Of a DNA stretch of 64,000 nt, positions 32,665 to 42,135 are shown in pieces. The stretch's first letter is position 1, and each line of letters begins with the position of its first letter. The position numbers were made by a program, and so were the translations under genes. The notes under the pieces were generated by a model that was not told the DNA's origin, did no database searches, and saw only the letters and a list, made by a program, of their open reading frames with translations. Origin of the DNA: Wujia chipingensis (GTDB taxonomy: Bacteria; Bacillota; Clostridia; Lachnospirales; Lachnospiraceae). The stretch spans positions 310,001-374,000 of the forward strand of contig NZ_CP060632.1 of NCBI RefSeq assembly GCF_014337155.1, read 5' to 3'.

Positions 32665-34875
32665 ATGAAGAAAACAAAAAGGAAAGCAGTCATCAATCTG
32701 ATTATTTTCTTCCTGCTTCTGGCTGGCGGTATCTATATGGCAATCGCTGGTGTAGGACAGAATGAATCCGGTAAAACTGCGAATGTTCCGTTGGGACTGG
32801 ATCTGCAGGGCGGTTTGTCCGTAACCTATGAGATTCAGGATGAGAAGCCGACAAGCGACGAGATTAAAGCAACTGTGGATAAGCTGCAGCGAAGAGTCGA
32901 TGCGTACAGTTCAGAAGGTGAAGTGTATCAGGAAGGAAATGACCGTATCACGGTTGAGATTCCTCTGAACACAGAGAAGGTAGATGCGCATGACGTATTG
33001 GATGAACTCGGTCAGCCGGGACAGCTTCTGTTCCTTGATTCCGAGAACTATACAATCTGGCAGCAGAATCAGAACAATGGTACGAACGATGCATACGAAG
33101 CAGTTCTGACAGGTTCTGATATCAAGAACGCACAGGCAGGTGTGGACGACAGTGGTACAGTGAAGGATTATGTTGTACAGCTTCAGTTTACAGATGAAGG
33201 TGCGCAGAAGTTTGCAACTGCAACTGCAGCCAATATTGGAAAGCCAATCTATATCATCTATGATGGAGCCGTTGCAAGTGCTCCAACTGTACAGAGTGCA
33301 ATCACAGATGGTAATGCAGTTATCAATAAGATTTCCAGCTATGATGAGGCAGAAAGCCTTGCATCAACAATTAAGATTGGTGCGCTGCCTCTGGAGTTGA
33401 AGCAGATTCAGTATAATATCGTTGGTGCAAAGCTTGGTCAGAAAGCAGTATCAACAAGCTTGATCGCCGGTGCGATCGGTTTTGGCTTGGTATGTATCCT
33501 GATGATTGTACTGTATCGTTTCCCAGGATTTATTGCCAGCTTAGCACTGACAGGTTATGTTGTATTGATGCTTTTGATTCTGAGCATCCGACACATCACA
33601 CTGACACTTCCTGGTATTGCAGGTATTATCCTGTCAATCGGTATGGCAGTGGATGCGAATGTCATCATTTTCACACGTATCCGTGAGGAGATCTCTGCAG
33701 GCAGCGGTGTGCGTGCGGCAGTGAAGGCAGGTTTCTCCAAAGCGCTTTCCGCGATTTTGGATGGTAATATTACAACTTTGATTGCAACCGTTGTTTTGAT
33801 GATCCTTGGCTCTGGTAGTATCAAGGGATTCGCGGTTACATTGATGCTTGGTATTGTCCTTTCTATGTTTACCGCATTGTTTGTGACAAAGATGCTTTTG
33901 AATTCGTTCTTAGAGCTTGGCGTACAGAATCCAAAGATGTATGGTAAGGCAAAGGAGCCAAAGATTCACGGATATGTAAAGAACTTCAAGATTTGTGGTG
34001 TTGCTTCTTTGATCGTGATCATTGCAGGACTTGCGTTCCTCGGTGTAAACCATTCAAGAATTGGCAAGTCATTAAATTACAGTCTGGAGTTTACCGGTGG
34101 TACATCAACAACTGCTACTTTTGCAGAGGACGATGTATATACACTGGAGCGTGCAGAGTCTGAGGTTGCACCAGTGATAGCAGAAACAGCGGGTATTGAT
34201 GCTGGAACGATTCAGATTCAGACAGTAGAAGGAAACAATCAGGTTATCTTCAAGACATCCGAGCTTACAGAAGAGCAGAGTGCAAAGATTGACGACCTGT
34301 TGAAATCACAGTTTAAGGCAACAGAAGTGGACAACCAGAGTATCAGTTCTACCATCAGTGGTGAGATGAAGAAAGATGCGATCGTAGCGATTGCAGTATC
34401 TTCTGTATTGATGCTTCTGTACATTGCGTTCCGGTTCTCTGACGTGAAGTTTGGTGTCAGTGCGGTGCTTGCTCTTGTACATGATGTATTGGTTGTATTT
34501 GCGGCATACTCCATCGGAACACTGTCCGTTGGTAATACATTTATTGCGTGTATGCTGACAATCGTAGGTTACTCGATCAACGCGACAATCATTATCTTCG
34601 ACCGTATTCGTGAGAATATGCGGACACAGGATAGTAAAGAAAGTCTGGAAGAGCTTGTCAACAAGAGTATCGGACAGACATTTACAAGAACAATTTATAC
34701 ATCCCTGACAACCTTTATCATGGTATTTGTATTGTTCGTGATGGGCGTAACTTCTCTGAAAGAATTTACATTCACATTGATGCTTGGTATCGTGTGTGGT
34801 GCTTATTCATCTGTATGTATCACCGGACCACTCTGGTATACAATGAAGAAGAAATTCTCCAAGAAAAATGCATAA
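32665..34875 (+). CDS. secDF: Protein translocase subunit SecDF (fused)
   Basis: 736-aa membrane protein fusing SecD (about 1-430) and SecF (about 435-736). It uses the proton gradient to help pull secreted proteins out after SecA. Motifs: PLGLDLQGGLSVTYEI (D1) and GIAGIILSIGMAVDANVIIFTRIREE (D4/5) in SecD; LEFTGGTS and TIVGYSINATIIIFDRIREN in SecF. It starts 24 nt after the SCIFF maturase, a conserved neighbourhood in Clostridia, and ends at a strong terminator. Confidence 0.95.
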   Translation: MKKTKRKAVINLIIFFLLLAGGIYMAIAGVGQNESGKTANVPLGLDLQGGLSVTYEIQDEKPTSDEIKATVDKLQRRVDAYSSEGEVYQEGNDRITVEIPLNTEKVDAHDVLDELGQPGQLLFLDSENYTIWQQNQNNGTNDAYEAVLTGSDIKNAQAGVDDSGTVKDYVVQLQFTDEGAQKFATATAANIGKPIYIIYDGAVASAPTVQSAITDGNAVINKISSYDEAESLASTIKIGALPLELKQIQYNIVGAKLGQKAVSTSLIAGAIGFGLVCILMIVLYRFPGFIASLALTGYVVLMLLILSIRHITLTLPGIAGIILSIGMAVDANVIIFTRIREEISAGSGVRAAVKAGFSKALSAILDGNITTLIATVVLMILGSGSIKGFAVTLMLGIVLSMFTALFVTKMLLNSFLELGVQNPKMYGKAKEPKIHGYVKNFKICGVASLIVIIAGLAFLGVNHSRIGKSLNYSLEFTGGTSTTATFAEDDVYTLERAESEVAPVIAETAGIDAGTIQIQTVEGNNQVIFKTSELTEEQSAKIDDLLKSQFKATEVDNQSISSTISGEMKKDAIVAIAVSSVLMLLYIAFRFSDVKFGVSAVLALVHDVLVVFAAYSIGTLSVGNTFIACMLTIVGYSINATIIIFDRIRENMRTQDSKESLEELVNKSIGQTFTRTIYTSLTTFIMVFVLFVMGVTSLKEFTFTLMLGIVCGAYSSVCITGPLWYTMKKKFSKKNA

Positions 34876-34886
34876 GTAAAATAAGG

Positions 34887-34913
34887 TGGGGCTGTTTCGG
34901 CAGCCCCATTTTT
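34887..34913 (+). terminator. Rho-independent terminator after secDF
   Basis: 8-bp stem TGGGGCTG / CAGCCCCA with loop TTTCGG and five T. Confidence 0.93.
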
Positions 34914-34938
34914 AAGTGAAGAAGAGAGGAACACAGAT

Positions 34939-36786
34939 ATGTCGGAGTACAAAAAAGAAGAATGGCGGGTGAAACAGCCAGCCGCAGATATCCGCGCACT
35001 GGCAGAGCGGTTCTCGATCAGCCCGATATTGGCGCATATCATCGTGAACCGGGAGATCACGGAGCCAGATGCGGTTGCGTGTTATCTGAGTGATGATCTT
35101 GCATACACTCATGATCCAGCGTTAATGAAGGACATGGACAAGGGCTGCCAGATTATGAAAGAAAAGATTCGGGCAGGAAAGAAAATCCGTATTATCTCCG
35201 ATTACGATGTAGATGGCATCACATCGAATTATATTCTGTATCAAGGGCTGCAAAAGGCAGGGGCAGATGTCTCTTATGATATCCCACACCGGATCATGGA
35301 TGGGTATGGGATGAATGTACGGCTGGTGGAAGCGGCATACGCCGATGGCGTGGATACGATTATCACCTGTGACAATGGAATTGCGGCGGAGACCGCAGTC
35401 ACCCGGGCGAAAGAACTTGGAATGACGGTGATCGTTACGGATCATCATGAGGTGCCGTGCGAGGTGACGGAAAACGGAGAAAAAAATTATCTGTATGTGA
35501 ACGCGGATGCCGTGATCGATCCGCACCGCCCGGATTGCGCATATCCCTACAAGGACTTATGCGGCGCTGGTGTGGCGTACAAATTCATCCGGCATTTATA
35601 CCGGGTGACGGAGCTTCCGTGGGAAGACGAAGATGCCTATATGGATATCTTAGCGCTTGGTACGGTGTGTGATATCATGCCGCTCACAGATGAGAACCGG
35701 ATCTTTGTCAAGCGTGGACTGCGGAGACTTACGAACAGTACGAATCCTGGAATCAATGCGTTGAAGAAAGCGTTAGGTCTTGATGGAAAGCCAATCGAGG
35801 TGCATCATTTGAGCTTCCGGATTGGTCCGAGTCTGAACTCGACCGGACGACTGGAAAGTGCGAAAGAGGGCGTTGAGCTGCTGCTGACCGATGATCCGGC
35901 GCGGGCGGAAAGCCTGGCACAGGATATGGCGAAGCTCAACGAACTGCGGAAGGAGATGACCGACCGCGGTGTGCGGGCGGCAACGGACTGGGTGCGAAAG
36001 GATATTCGCATGATTCCGACCGAAGATGGTGTGAAAGAAAAGGAAATCGGGGATGATAAGGTTATCGTCCTGTATATGCCGGGGATTCATGAGAGCATCG
36101 CGGGACTGATCGCGAGCAAGCTGAAGGAAGCATTTTACCGTCCGACGCTTGTTTTTACCGATGCGGAAAATGGACATGGACTGAAAGGCTCCGGGCGTTC
36201 GATTGAGACGTATAATATGTTTGATAAGCTCTGTGAACATAAAGAGTTGTTTGTGAAGGTTGGCGGACACCCGATGGCGGCGGGCTTTACGATTACGCGC
36301 GAAGCACTCGAACCGTTACGCGAAGCGTTAAACCGGGATTGCAATCTGACAGACGCGGATCTCGTCGAGAAGCTGTATGTGGATGAATCCTGTGCCATCA
36401 AGCAGCTGACATTGCCCCTCTATGAGGAGCTTGCAAAGCTGGAACCATACGGAACTGCCAATGTAAGACCATTGTTCGGTATCGTGAAAATGGGTATTCG
36501 ATCGATCAAAATGGTTGGAAATGAAGGGCAATACGCACGTTGCACGTTTGTCGATGGCAATGGCACGCGCATAAACGGCATGGTATTTCGTGGAAAAGAG
36601 CTATTGGATAACATAAAAGTGTGGTTTGGAGACAAAGAATGTGATAAAATATTGAAGGGTTTACAAAACCATGCACTGATTGATATTCTGTATCATATGA
36701 AGAAGAACGAATTCAATGGAACCGTTTCGATTCAGATGGAGCCGGTATCAATCCGGAAAAGCGTATATTATGAGACATCAAAATAG
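34939..36786 (+). CDS. recJ: Single-stranded-DNA-specific exonuclease RecJ
   Basis: 615-aa 5'-3' ssDNA exonuclease of recombination and mismatch repair. DHH-superfamily motifs: IISDYDVDGITSN (motif I), DTIITCDNGIAA, VTDHHEVP (DHH) and LALGTVCDIMPL. The DHHA1 part has KVGGHPMAAGF, and a C-terminal OB-type region follows. It is the first gene of a recJ-apt-rel run, an order common in Firmicutes, with only small gaps. Confidence 0.95.
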   Translation: MSEYKKEEWRVKQPAADIRALAERFSISPILAHIIVNREITEPDAVACYLSDDLAYTHDPALMKDMDKGCQIMKEKIRAGKKIRIISDYDVDGITSNYILYQGLQKAGADVSYDIPHRIMDGYGMNVRLVEAAYADGVDTIITCDNGIAAETAVTRAKELGMTVIVTDHHEVPCEVTENGEKNYLYVNADAVIDPHRPDCAYPYKDLCGAGVAYKFIRHLYRVTELPWEDEDAYMDILALGTVCDIMPLTDENRIFVKRGLRRLTNSTNPGINALKKALGLDGKPIEVHHLSFRIGPSLNSTGRLESAKEGVELLLTDDPARAESLAQDMAKLNELRKEMTDRGVRAATDWVRKDIRMIPTEDGVKEKEIGDDKVIVLYMPGIHESIAGLIASKLKEAFYRPTLVFTDAENGHGLKGSGRSIETYNMFDKLCEHKELFVKVGGHPMAAGFTITREALEPLREALNRDCNLTDADLVEKLYVDESCAIKQLTLPLYEELAKLEPYGTANVRPLFGIVKMGIRSIKMVGNEGQYARCTFVDGNGTRINGMVFRGKELLDNIKVWFGDKECDKILKGLQNHALIDILYHMKKNEFNGTVSIQMEPVSIRKSVYYETSK

Positions 36787-36814
36787 AGCATAAGTGAAGG
36801 TAGGAGGAGCGCAA

Positions 36815-37339
36815 ATGAAGAGTGTAAAGGATTATATCATCAGTATTCCGGATTTCCCAAGTAAGGGGATTATATTCCGAGATGTGACAAGTGTACTGGA
36901 AAGCCCGGAAGGGTATGCACTGGCAATTGATGAGCTGAACAAGCTGTTAGATGGAGTGGACTATGATCTGATCGCAGGTACAGAATCGAGAGGATTTATC
37001 TTTGGCGCACCACTTGCCTATATGAACAAGAAGGGATTTATCCCGGTTCGTAAGAAAGGAAAGCTGCCACGTGAGACAGTCGAGATGAGCTACGATCTGG
37101 AGTACGGTTCTGCAACGATCGAGATCCATAAGGATGCGATCAAGCCGGGCGACAAGGTTGTACTGGTCGATGATCTGATAGCGACAGGCGGTACGATTCA
37201 GGCAGCAGCCAAGCTCGTCGAAGAGCTGGGTGGTGAGGTAGTAAAGATGATCTTCTTGATCGAGCTGACCGATCTTGGAGGAAGAAAATTGCTGGAGGGC
37301 TACGATGTAGCATCTGTTGTACAGTACGAAGGTGAGTGA
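36815..37339 (+). CDS. apt: Adenine phosphoribosyltransferase
   Basis: 174-aa purine salvage enzyme converting adenine and PRPP to AMP. PRPP-binding motif VVLVDDLIATGGT lies near residues 114-126. N-terminal IPDFPSKGIIFRDVT is diagnostic. An in-frame GTG at 36794 exists, but the ATG at 36815 has AGGAGG at 7 nt. The stop lies 6 nt before the rel start, and the rel ribosome site is inside the end of apt. Confidence 0.96.
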   Translation: MKSVKDYIISIPDFPSKGIIFRDVTSVLESPEGYALAIDELNKLLDGVDYDLIAGTESRGFIFGAPLAYMNKKGFIPVRKKGKLPRETVEMSYDLEYGSATIEIHKDAIKPGDKVVLVDDLIATGGTIQAAAKLVEELGGEVVKMIFLIELTDLGGRKLLEGYDVASVVQYEGE

Positions 37340-37344
37340 TTTTT

Positions 37345-39621
37345 ATGGCGGATACAACCTATAAGATACCACATGATACACTGAAAAAAGAAATCAGTAA
37401 ACCGGAGGATTTTACGCCGCCGGAGGAATTGTATAAAAAATTGATTGCTACCATTCGCGCGTATCGTCCGACGACGGATCTGTCGGAGATCGAGAAGGCG
37501 TATAAGATTGCAAGCAAAGCGCACGAAGGTCAGAAGCGAAAGTCCGGGGAACCATATATTATTCACCCGCTTTGCGTGGCAATCATTCTGGCAGAACTGG
37601 AACTTGATAAAGAGACGATCGTAGCAGGAATCCTGCATGATGTTGTAGAGGATACGGTTATGACGCGGGAGGAGATTGCAAAGGAGTTCTCCGAAGAGGT
37701 AGCACTGCTTGTCGATGGCGTTACGAAGCTGACACAGCTCGATCTGTCACAGGATAAGATCGAGGTTCAGGCAGAGAACCTGCGTAAGATGTTCCTTGCG
37801 ATGGCAAAGGATATCCGTGTCATCCTGATCAAGCTTGCCGACCGTCTGCACAATCTGCGTACAATGCAGTACCAGTCCCCGGCAAAGCAGATCGAAAAGT
37901 CGCGTGAGACGATGGATATTTACGCACCACTCGCACACCGCCTTGGTATTTCCAAGATCAAGGTCGAACTCGATGACCTCTCCATGCAGTATCTCTATCC
38001 AGAGGTATACAAGAACTTAAAGGAAGAGATCACCACACGACTGAATGCGAGCGAGGATTTCATCGTACAGATGGTAGAACAGGTTAAGCAGTATATGAAG
38101 GAAGCTGGCATCGAGGCAGAGGTAGACGGACGTGTCAAGCATCTGTTCTCCATCTATAAGAAAATGATCACGCAGAATAAGACGCTCGACCAGATTTACG
38201 ATATTCATGCAATTCGTATCAAGGTCGATACGGTACGGGATTGTTATGCGGCACTCGGAATTATTCATGAGAAATACAAGCCAATTCCGGGACGTTTCAA
38301 AGATTATATCGCAATGCCGAAAGAGAACATGTACCAGTCTCTCCACACGACATTGATTGGACCGGGTGGTCGTCCGTTCGAGATTCAGATTCGAACCTAC
38401 GAGATGCACCGTACCGCGGAATATGGTATTGCTGCACATTGGAAATACAAAGAAGGCGGCAGTGGCAAGAACGATAACGAAGAGCAGAAGTTAAGCTGGC
38501 TCAGACAGATTCTGGAATGGCAGACCGATACGACAGATAACAAGGAATTCATGAACGCCATCAAGACAGATTTGGATCTGTTTTCAGATCAGGTGTATGT
38601 ATTTACACCAGCGGGCGATGTCAAGAATCTTCCGGCTGGTTCTACACCAATTGATTTTGCCTACAGCATTCATACGGCGGTCGGAAACAAGCTGATTGGT
38701 GCGCGTGTCAATGGACGGCAGGTGCCGATTGAGACAGAGCTTCATAATGGTGATCGTGTTGAGATTATCACATCGCAGAACTCCAAAGGTCCAAGTATGG
38801 ACTGGCTGTCTGTGGTAAAGAGTTCACAGGCAAAGACGAAGATTAACCAGTGGTTCCGGCAGGAGAACAAGACAGATAATATCCAGCGTGGTAAAGATGC
38901 GATGGCAGCATACTGTAAGACAAAGGGTATCGTGTTATCGAACCTTTTGCAGCCGGAACTGCAGGAAAAGGTAATGAAGAAATACAACTTCCTGACATGG
39001 GATGCCGTGCTTGCATCAATCGGACATGGCGGACTGAAGGAAGGACAGGTTGTCAACCGTCTGCAGGAAGAATACAAAAAAGAAGAAGCGAAGAAGATCA
39101 CAGAGGAACAGATTGTTGACAAGATCAACACACCGGGCAGAGGCGAAAGTCACAAGCATGCCAAGGGTGGTATTGTGGTCAAAGGTATGGACGATGTTGC
39201 AGTGCGTTTTTCACGCTGCTGTGCTCCAGTACCGGGTGATGAGATCGTCGGTTACATCACGCGTGGACGTGGAGTATCCATTCATCGTACCGATTGCGTA
39301 AATGTCCTCTGCATGGATGAATTTGACCGGAAACGTCTGATTGAGGCGGAATGGTCTGAAGATCTGCTGCAGAATCAGAAGATGTATATGACGGAGATTA
39401 ACATTTACGCGAACGATAGTAAGGGTTTGGTGTTCTCGCTGTCGAAGATCTTCAATGAGGAGAACATCAACCTGACAGGTATGAATGTCCGTGTCAATAA
39501 GCAGGGCAAGGCGACGGTTTCCGTGAAGTTTGAGATTCGCTCGAAGGAGCAGCTCAACAAGCTGATCGCGAAGATCCGGAACGTAGAGGGAATCATCGAT
39601 ATCGAGCGGACTACGGGTTGA
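37345..39621 (+). CDS. rel: Bifunctional (p)ppGpp synthetase/hydrolase (RelA/SpoT family)
   Basis: 758-aa stringent-response enzyme. The hydrolase HD domain has HEGQKRKSGEPYIIHP and ILHDVVEDT. The synthetase domain has GRFKDYIAMPKENMYQSLHTT. TGS (VYVFTPAGDVKNLPAGSTPIDFAYSIHT), a zinc-finger/RIS region (FSRCCAPVPGDEIVGYITRGRGVSIHR) and a C-terminal ACT domain follow. All catalytic segments are intact, so both activities are expected. The ATG at 37345 is preferred over a GTG at 37336 because AAGGTGAG lies 8 nt upstream. Copy 2 of the palindromic element follows its stop. Confidence 0.95.
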   Translation: MADTTYKIPHDTLKKEISKPEDFTPPEELYKKLIATIRAYRPTTDLSEIEKAYKIASKAHEGQKRKSGEPYIIHPLCVAIILAELELDKETIVAGILHDVVEDTVMTREEIAKEFSEEVALLVDGVTKLTQLDLSQDKIEVQAENLRKMFLAMAKDIRVILIKLADRLHNLRTMQYQSPAKQIEKSRETMDIYAPLAHRLGISKIKVELDDLSMQYLYPEVYKNLKEEITTRLNASEDFIVQMVEQVKQYMKEAGIEAEVDGRVKHLFSIYKKMITQNKTLDQIYDIHAIRIKVDTVRDCYAALGIIHEKYKPIPGRFKDYIAMPKENMYQSLHTTLIGPGGRPFEIQIRTYEMHRTAEYGIAAHWKYKEGGSGKNDNEEQKLSWLRQILEWQTDTTDNKEFMNAIKTDLDLFSDQVYVFTPAGDVKNLPAGSTPIDFAYSIHTAVGNKLIGARVNGRQVPIETELHNGDRVEIITSQNSKGPSMDWLSVVKSSQAKTKINQWFRQENKTDNIQRGKDAMAAYCKTKGIVLSNLLQPELQEKVMKKYNFLTWDAVLASIGHGGLKEGQVVNRLQEEYKKEEAKKITEEQIVDKINTPGRGESHKHAKGGIVVKGMDDVAVRFSRCCAPVPGDEIVGYITRGRGVSIHRTDCVNVLCMDEFDRKRLIEAEWSEDLLQNQKMYMTEINIYANDSKGLVFSLSKIFNEENINLTGMNVRVNKQGKATVSVKFEIRSKEQLNKLIAKIRNVEGIIDIERTTG

Positions 39622-39646
39622 TTGTATGAATTAACGTATTGGTGGA

Positions 39647-39797
39647 AGAGTTGAACACAACTGCGCAATTCCATGCAGACGCGCTCTCGCTCGGTTCAGC
39701 ACGCAGTGGTACTAAATTCGCGACAAAAGATGCCGCTCATTAAGTACCAGCGTGCTTCAACGGTCTGCATATGAATTGGTAGATTGTGTCCAACTCT
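39647..39797. repeat. Palindromic repeat element, copy 2
   Basis: About 151 bp, inverted relative to copy 1. The conserved core matches copy 1 almost base for base over two blocks (around GACCGTTGAAGCACGCTGG and TTTAGTACCA.TGCGTGCTGAACCG on the minus strand), with a different middle. Ends AGAGTTGAACACAA / TTGTGTCCAACTCT pair at 13 of 14 positions but differ from the ends of copy 1. It begins 25 nt after the rel stop. Between 39622 and 39854 nothing else was seen. Confidence 0.85.
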
Positions 39798-39854
39798 ATC
39801 TACGAATTGGAAAATGATACAATCACAGTGGCGTCTGACCTTGAAAGGAGTTTT

Positions 39855-40487
39855 ATGGGAAAGATTGAGATAACAAAGAAAGTGCTCGGTATCTGTGCGA
39901 CGAATTGTTATACAATGGGAGATACAGATACACGGGAAGCGGTGATTATTGACCCCGGAGATAGAGCAGATATTTTGATAAAGGACTGGAAAGACCGAAA
40001 CTGGCATCCGCAGGCGGTGCTGCTTACGCATGGTCATTTCGACCATATCGGGGCACTGGCTGGCGTGAAGAAGGAGTACCCGGATATTAAGGTGTATGCG
40101 GCAGCAGAGGAGAAGGAAGTCATGGAGAGTCCGGCTCTGAATCTGTCATCGTCATTCGGCGCAGCATTTACGGCGCAGGCGGATATCTATCTGGAGGATG
40201 GCGCCGAGATCGAGGTACTTGGACGGAAATGTAAGTGCCTGTTAGTACCGGGACATACGAAGGGCGGCATGTGCTATTATTTCCCGGAGGAGCATGTTGT
40301 CTTTACCGGGGATACGCTGTTTTGCTACAGTGTCGGAAGAACGGACTTCCCGACGGGTGATGCGAAGGCTCTGGAAGATGCCATCCGTGAGAAATTATTT
40401 GTGCTGCCAGATGAGACACTTGTGCTTCCGGGACATGATGCACAGACAATGATTGGAAAGGAAAAGACGGGCAATCCGTATTTCTAA
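39855..40487 (+). CDS. Glyoxalase-II-like MBL-fold hydrolase
   Basis: 210-aa cytoplasmic metallo-hydrolase of the YcbL/GloB-like group. Metal motif LTHGHFDHIGAL near residue 57, VPGHTKGGMCYY, FTGDTLF and the closing LPGHDAQT. It probably hydrolyses a thioester. The longer frame starting at 39786 would lie inside the repeat element; the ATG at 39855 has AAAGGAG at 5 nt and is chosen. The hemZ start is 1 nt after its stop. Confidence 0.88.
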   Translation: MGKIEITKKVLGICATNCYTMGDTDTREAVIIDPGDRADILIKDWKDRNWHPQAVLLTHGHFDHIGALAGVKKEYPDIKVYAAAEEKEVMESPALNLSSSFGAAFTAQADIYLEDGAEIEVLGRKCKCLLVPGHTKGGMCYYFPEEHVVFTGDTLFCYSVGRTDFPTGDAKALEDAIREKLFVLPDETLVLPGHDAQTMIGKEKTGNPYF

Positions 40488-40488
40488 G

Positions 40489-42099
40489 ATGATACTGCTA
40501 GACCAGAATAACCAATTATATAACAACGACCTGCGGGCAATGATCATGGCGTTTTATCCGGGAGTAAAGATCGTCGAGGACGCGGGCTTGTCCGACGATT
40601 TTGATCTGCGGCTCCTGATCCGATATGAGGAAGCTTTTACGATTCTCACTGTGTGCAAGCATGGACATGAGTGCGACAAGCCGGATGATCTGCAGGAGGT
40701 GCCAGAGCTTCCGGCGTATAAGGATAAGCTGTTGATATCCACCTGTGGACTGCGGGCGAAGATTCTTGTTGATTACCGGAATAAGCCAGAATTCCGGAAT
40801 GTGTTGAAAATGGCGTCTTACCGGCTGCTTGGACAGTTTGCAGACCGGAGACTTCCGTGGGGCGACCTGACGGGAGTACGTCCGACGAAGATCGCGATGA
40901 CGAGGCTTCTGGAGTATCTGGCGGAACAGACAGATGAAGCTGGCATGAACGGACATGATGCCGAGGAGCATGCAGATCGGACACATGAAAAACAGCAGGA
41001 AATACACGATAGAATCGTACAATATTACCGCGATATCTACGACACAAGCGTGCAGAAAGCAGAGCTTGCAACGACGGTGGCAGAAAACGAGCATCGTCTG
41101 GTGAAGGGAATTGATCTCGACAACGACTATTGTCTGTATGTCGGGATTCCGTTTTGCCCAAGCCGGTGTCTGTATTGTTCCTTCACATCGTATCCGATTG
41201 GGATTTATGCGGAGAAAGCAAAGACCTATATTGATACGCTCTGTAAGGAGTTAGCCTATGTGGCAGAACAGTATAAGCACAAACGGTTAGTGGCAATCTA
41301 CATTGGCGGCGGAACGCCGACGTCGATCTCGCATGAGCTGCTTGCAGTACTATTGAAGCAGATTCAAACCGTATTCCGGTTACAGGAACCGGAGGTTGCG
41401 GATGGGCTTGTGGAGTTTACCGTGGAGGCAGGACGCCCGGACAGCATCACACCGGAGAAGCTTGCGGTGATGAAGGGATATGGCGTGACGCGTATCAGCA
41501 TCAATCCGCAGACGATGAACGACGAGACACTGCGGACGATCGGCCGTGCACACAATGCGGCTCAGGTGAAGGAAGCATTTGCGATGGCAAGGCAGGCGGG
41601 CTTTGATAACATCAACATGGATCTGATTGCGGGACTTCCGGGAGAAGACTTACACGCGATGAAACATACGTTAGAAGAAATCCGGGCATTGGCACCGGAG
41701 AGCCTGACGGTACATTCCCTGGCAATCAAGCGTGCAGCGAATCTGAACCAGCAGATGGATGATTACAAATCCACAATCCATCATGACATGGATGCGATGC
41801 ATACGGCGGCACAGGAGACGGCACAGACACTTGGCATGGAGCCATATTATCTGTACCGGCAGAAGAATATCGGTGGTAATCTGGAAAATGTCGGATATGC
41901 GAAGCCGGGCTGCGAATGCTTATATAATATTTTGATTATGGAAGAGATGACAGATATCATTGCGGCGGGCGCAGGTGCGTCGACGAAGCTTGTCTATCAT
42001 GCAGAAAATCGTGTGGAGCGGGTAGAAAACTGCAAATCTGTCGATGATTATATCAACCGTTTTGATGAAATGCTTGACCGAAAGCGCAAAGCGTTTTAA
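40489..42099 (+). CDS. hemZ: Oxygen-independent coproporphyrinogen III oxidase-like protein HemZ
   Basis: 536-aa radical SAM enzyme of the HemN/HemZ group. An N-terminal domain of about 190 residues precedes the cluster motif GIPFCPSRCLYCSF (CxxxCxxC), IYIGGGTPTSI and NMDLIAGLPGE. It is annotated for anaerobic haem synthesis, but many clostridia with hemZ lack the rest of the pathway, so the substrate is uncertain. The start (MILLDQNNQ) immediately follows the previous stop. The in-frame ATG at 40453 would overlap that gene by 35 nt. Confidence 0.88.
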   Translation: MILLDQNNQLYNNDLRAMIMAFYPGVKIVEDAGLSDDFDLRLLIRYEEAFTILTVCKHGHECDKPDDLQEVPELPAYKDKLLISTCGLRAKILVDYRNKPEFRNVLKMASYRLLGQFADRRLPWGDLTGVRPTKIAMTRLLEYLAEQTDEAGMNGHDAEEHADRTHEKQQEIHDRIVQYYRDIYDTSVQKAELATTVAENEHRLVKGIDLDNDYCLYVGIPFCPSRCLYCSFTSYPIGIYAEKAKTYIDTLCKELAYVAEQYKHKRLVAIYIGGGTPTSISHELLAVLLKQIQTVFRLQEPEVADGLVEFTVEAGRPDSITPEKLAVMKGYGVTRISINPQTMNDETLRTIGRAHNAAQVKEAFAMARQAGFDNINMDLIAGLPGEDLHAMKHTLEEIRALAPESLTVHSLAIKRAANLNQQMDDYKSTIHHDMDAMHTAAQETAQTLGMEPYYLYRQKNIGGNLENVGYAKPGCECLYNILIMEEMTDIIAAGAGASTKLVYHAENRVERVENCKSVDDYINRFDEMLDRKRKAF

Positions 42100-42135
42100 A
42101 ATCGAACGAGAATGAATACAAGCGGGAGGAAAAAG

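Noticed and set aside
39786..39854. Longer N terminus for the glyoxalase-II-like protein
   Set aside because: It would overlap the arm of the palindromic repeat. The ATG at 39855 has AAAGGAG and fits the family start.
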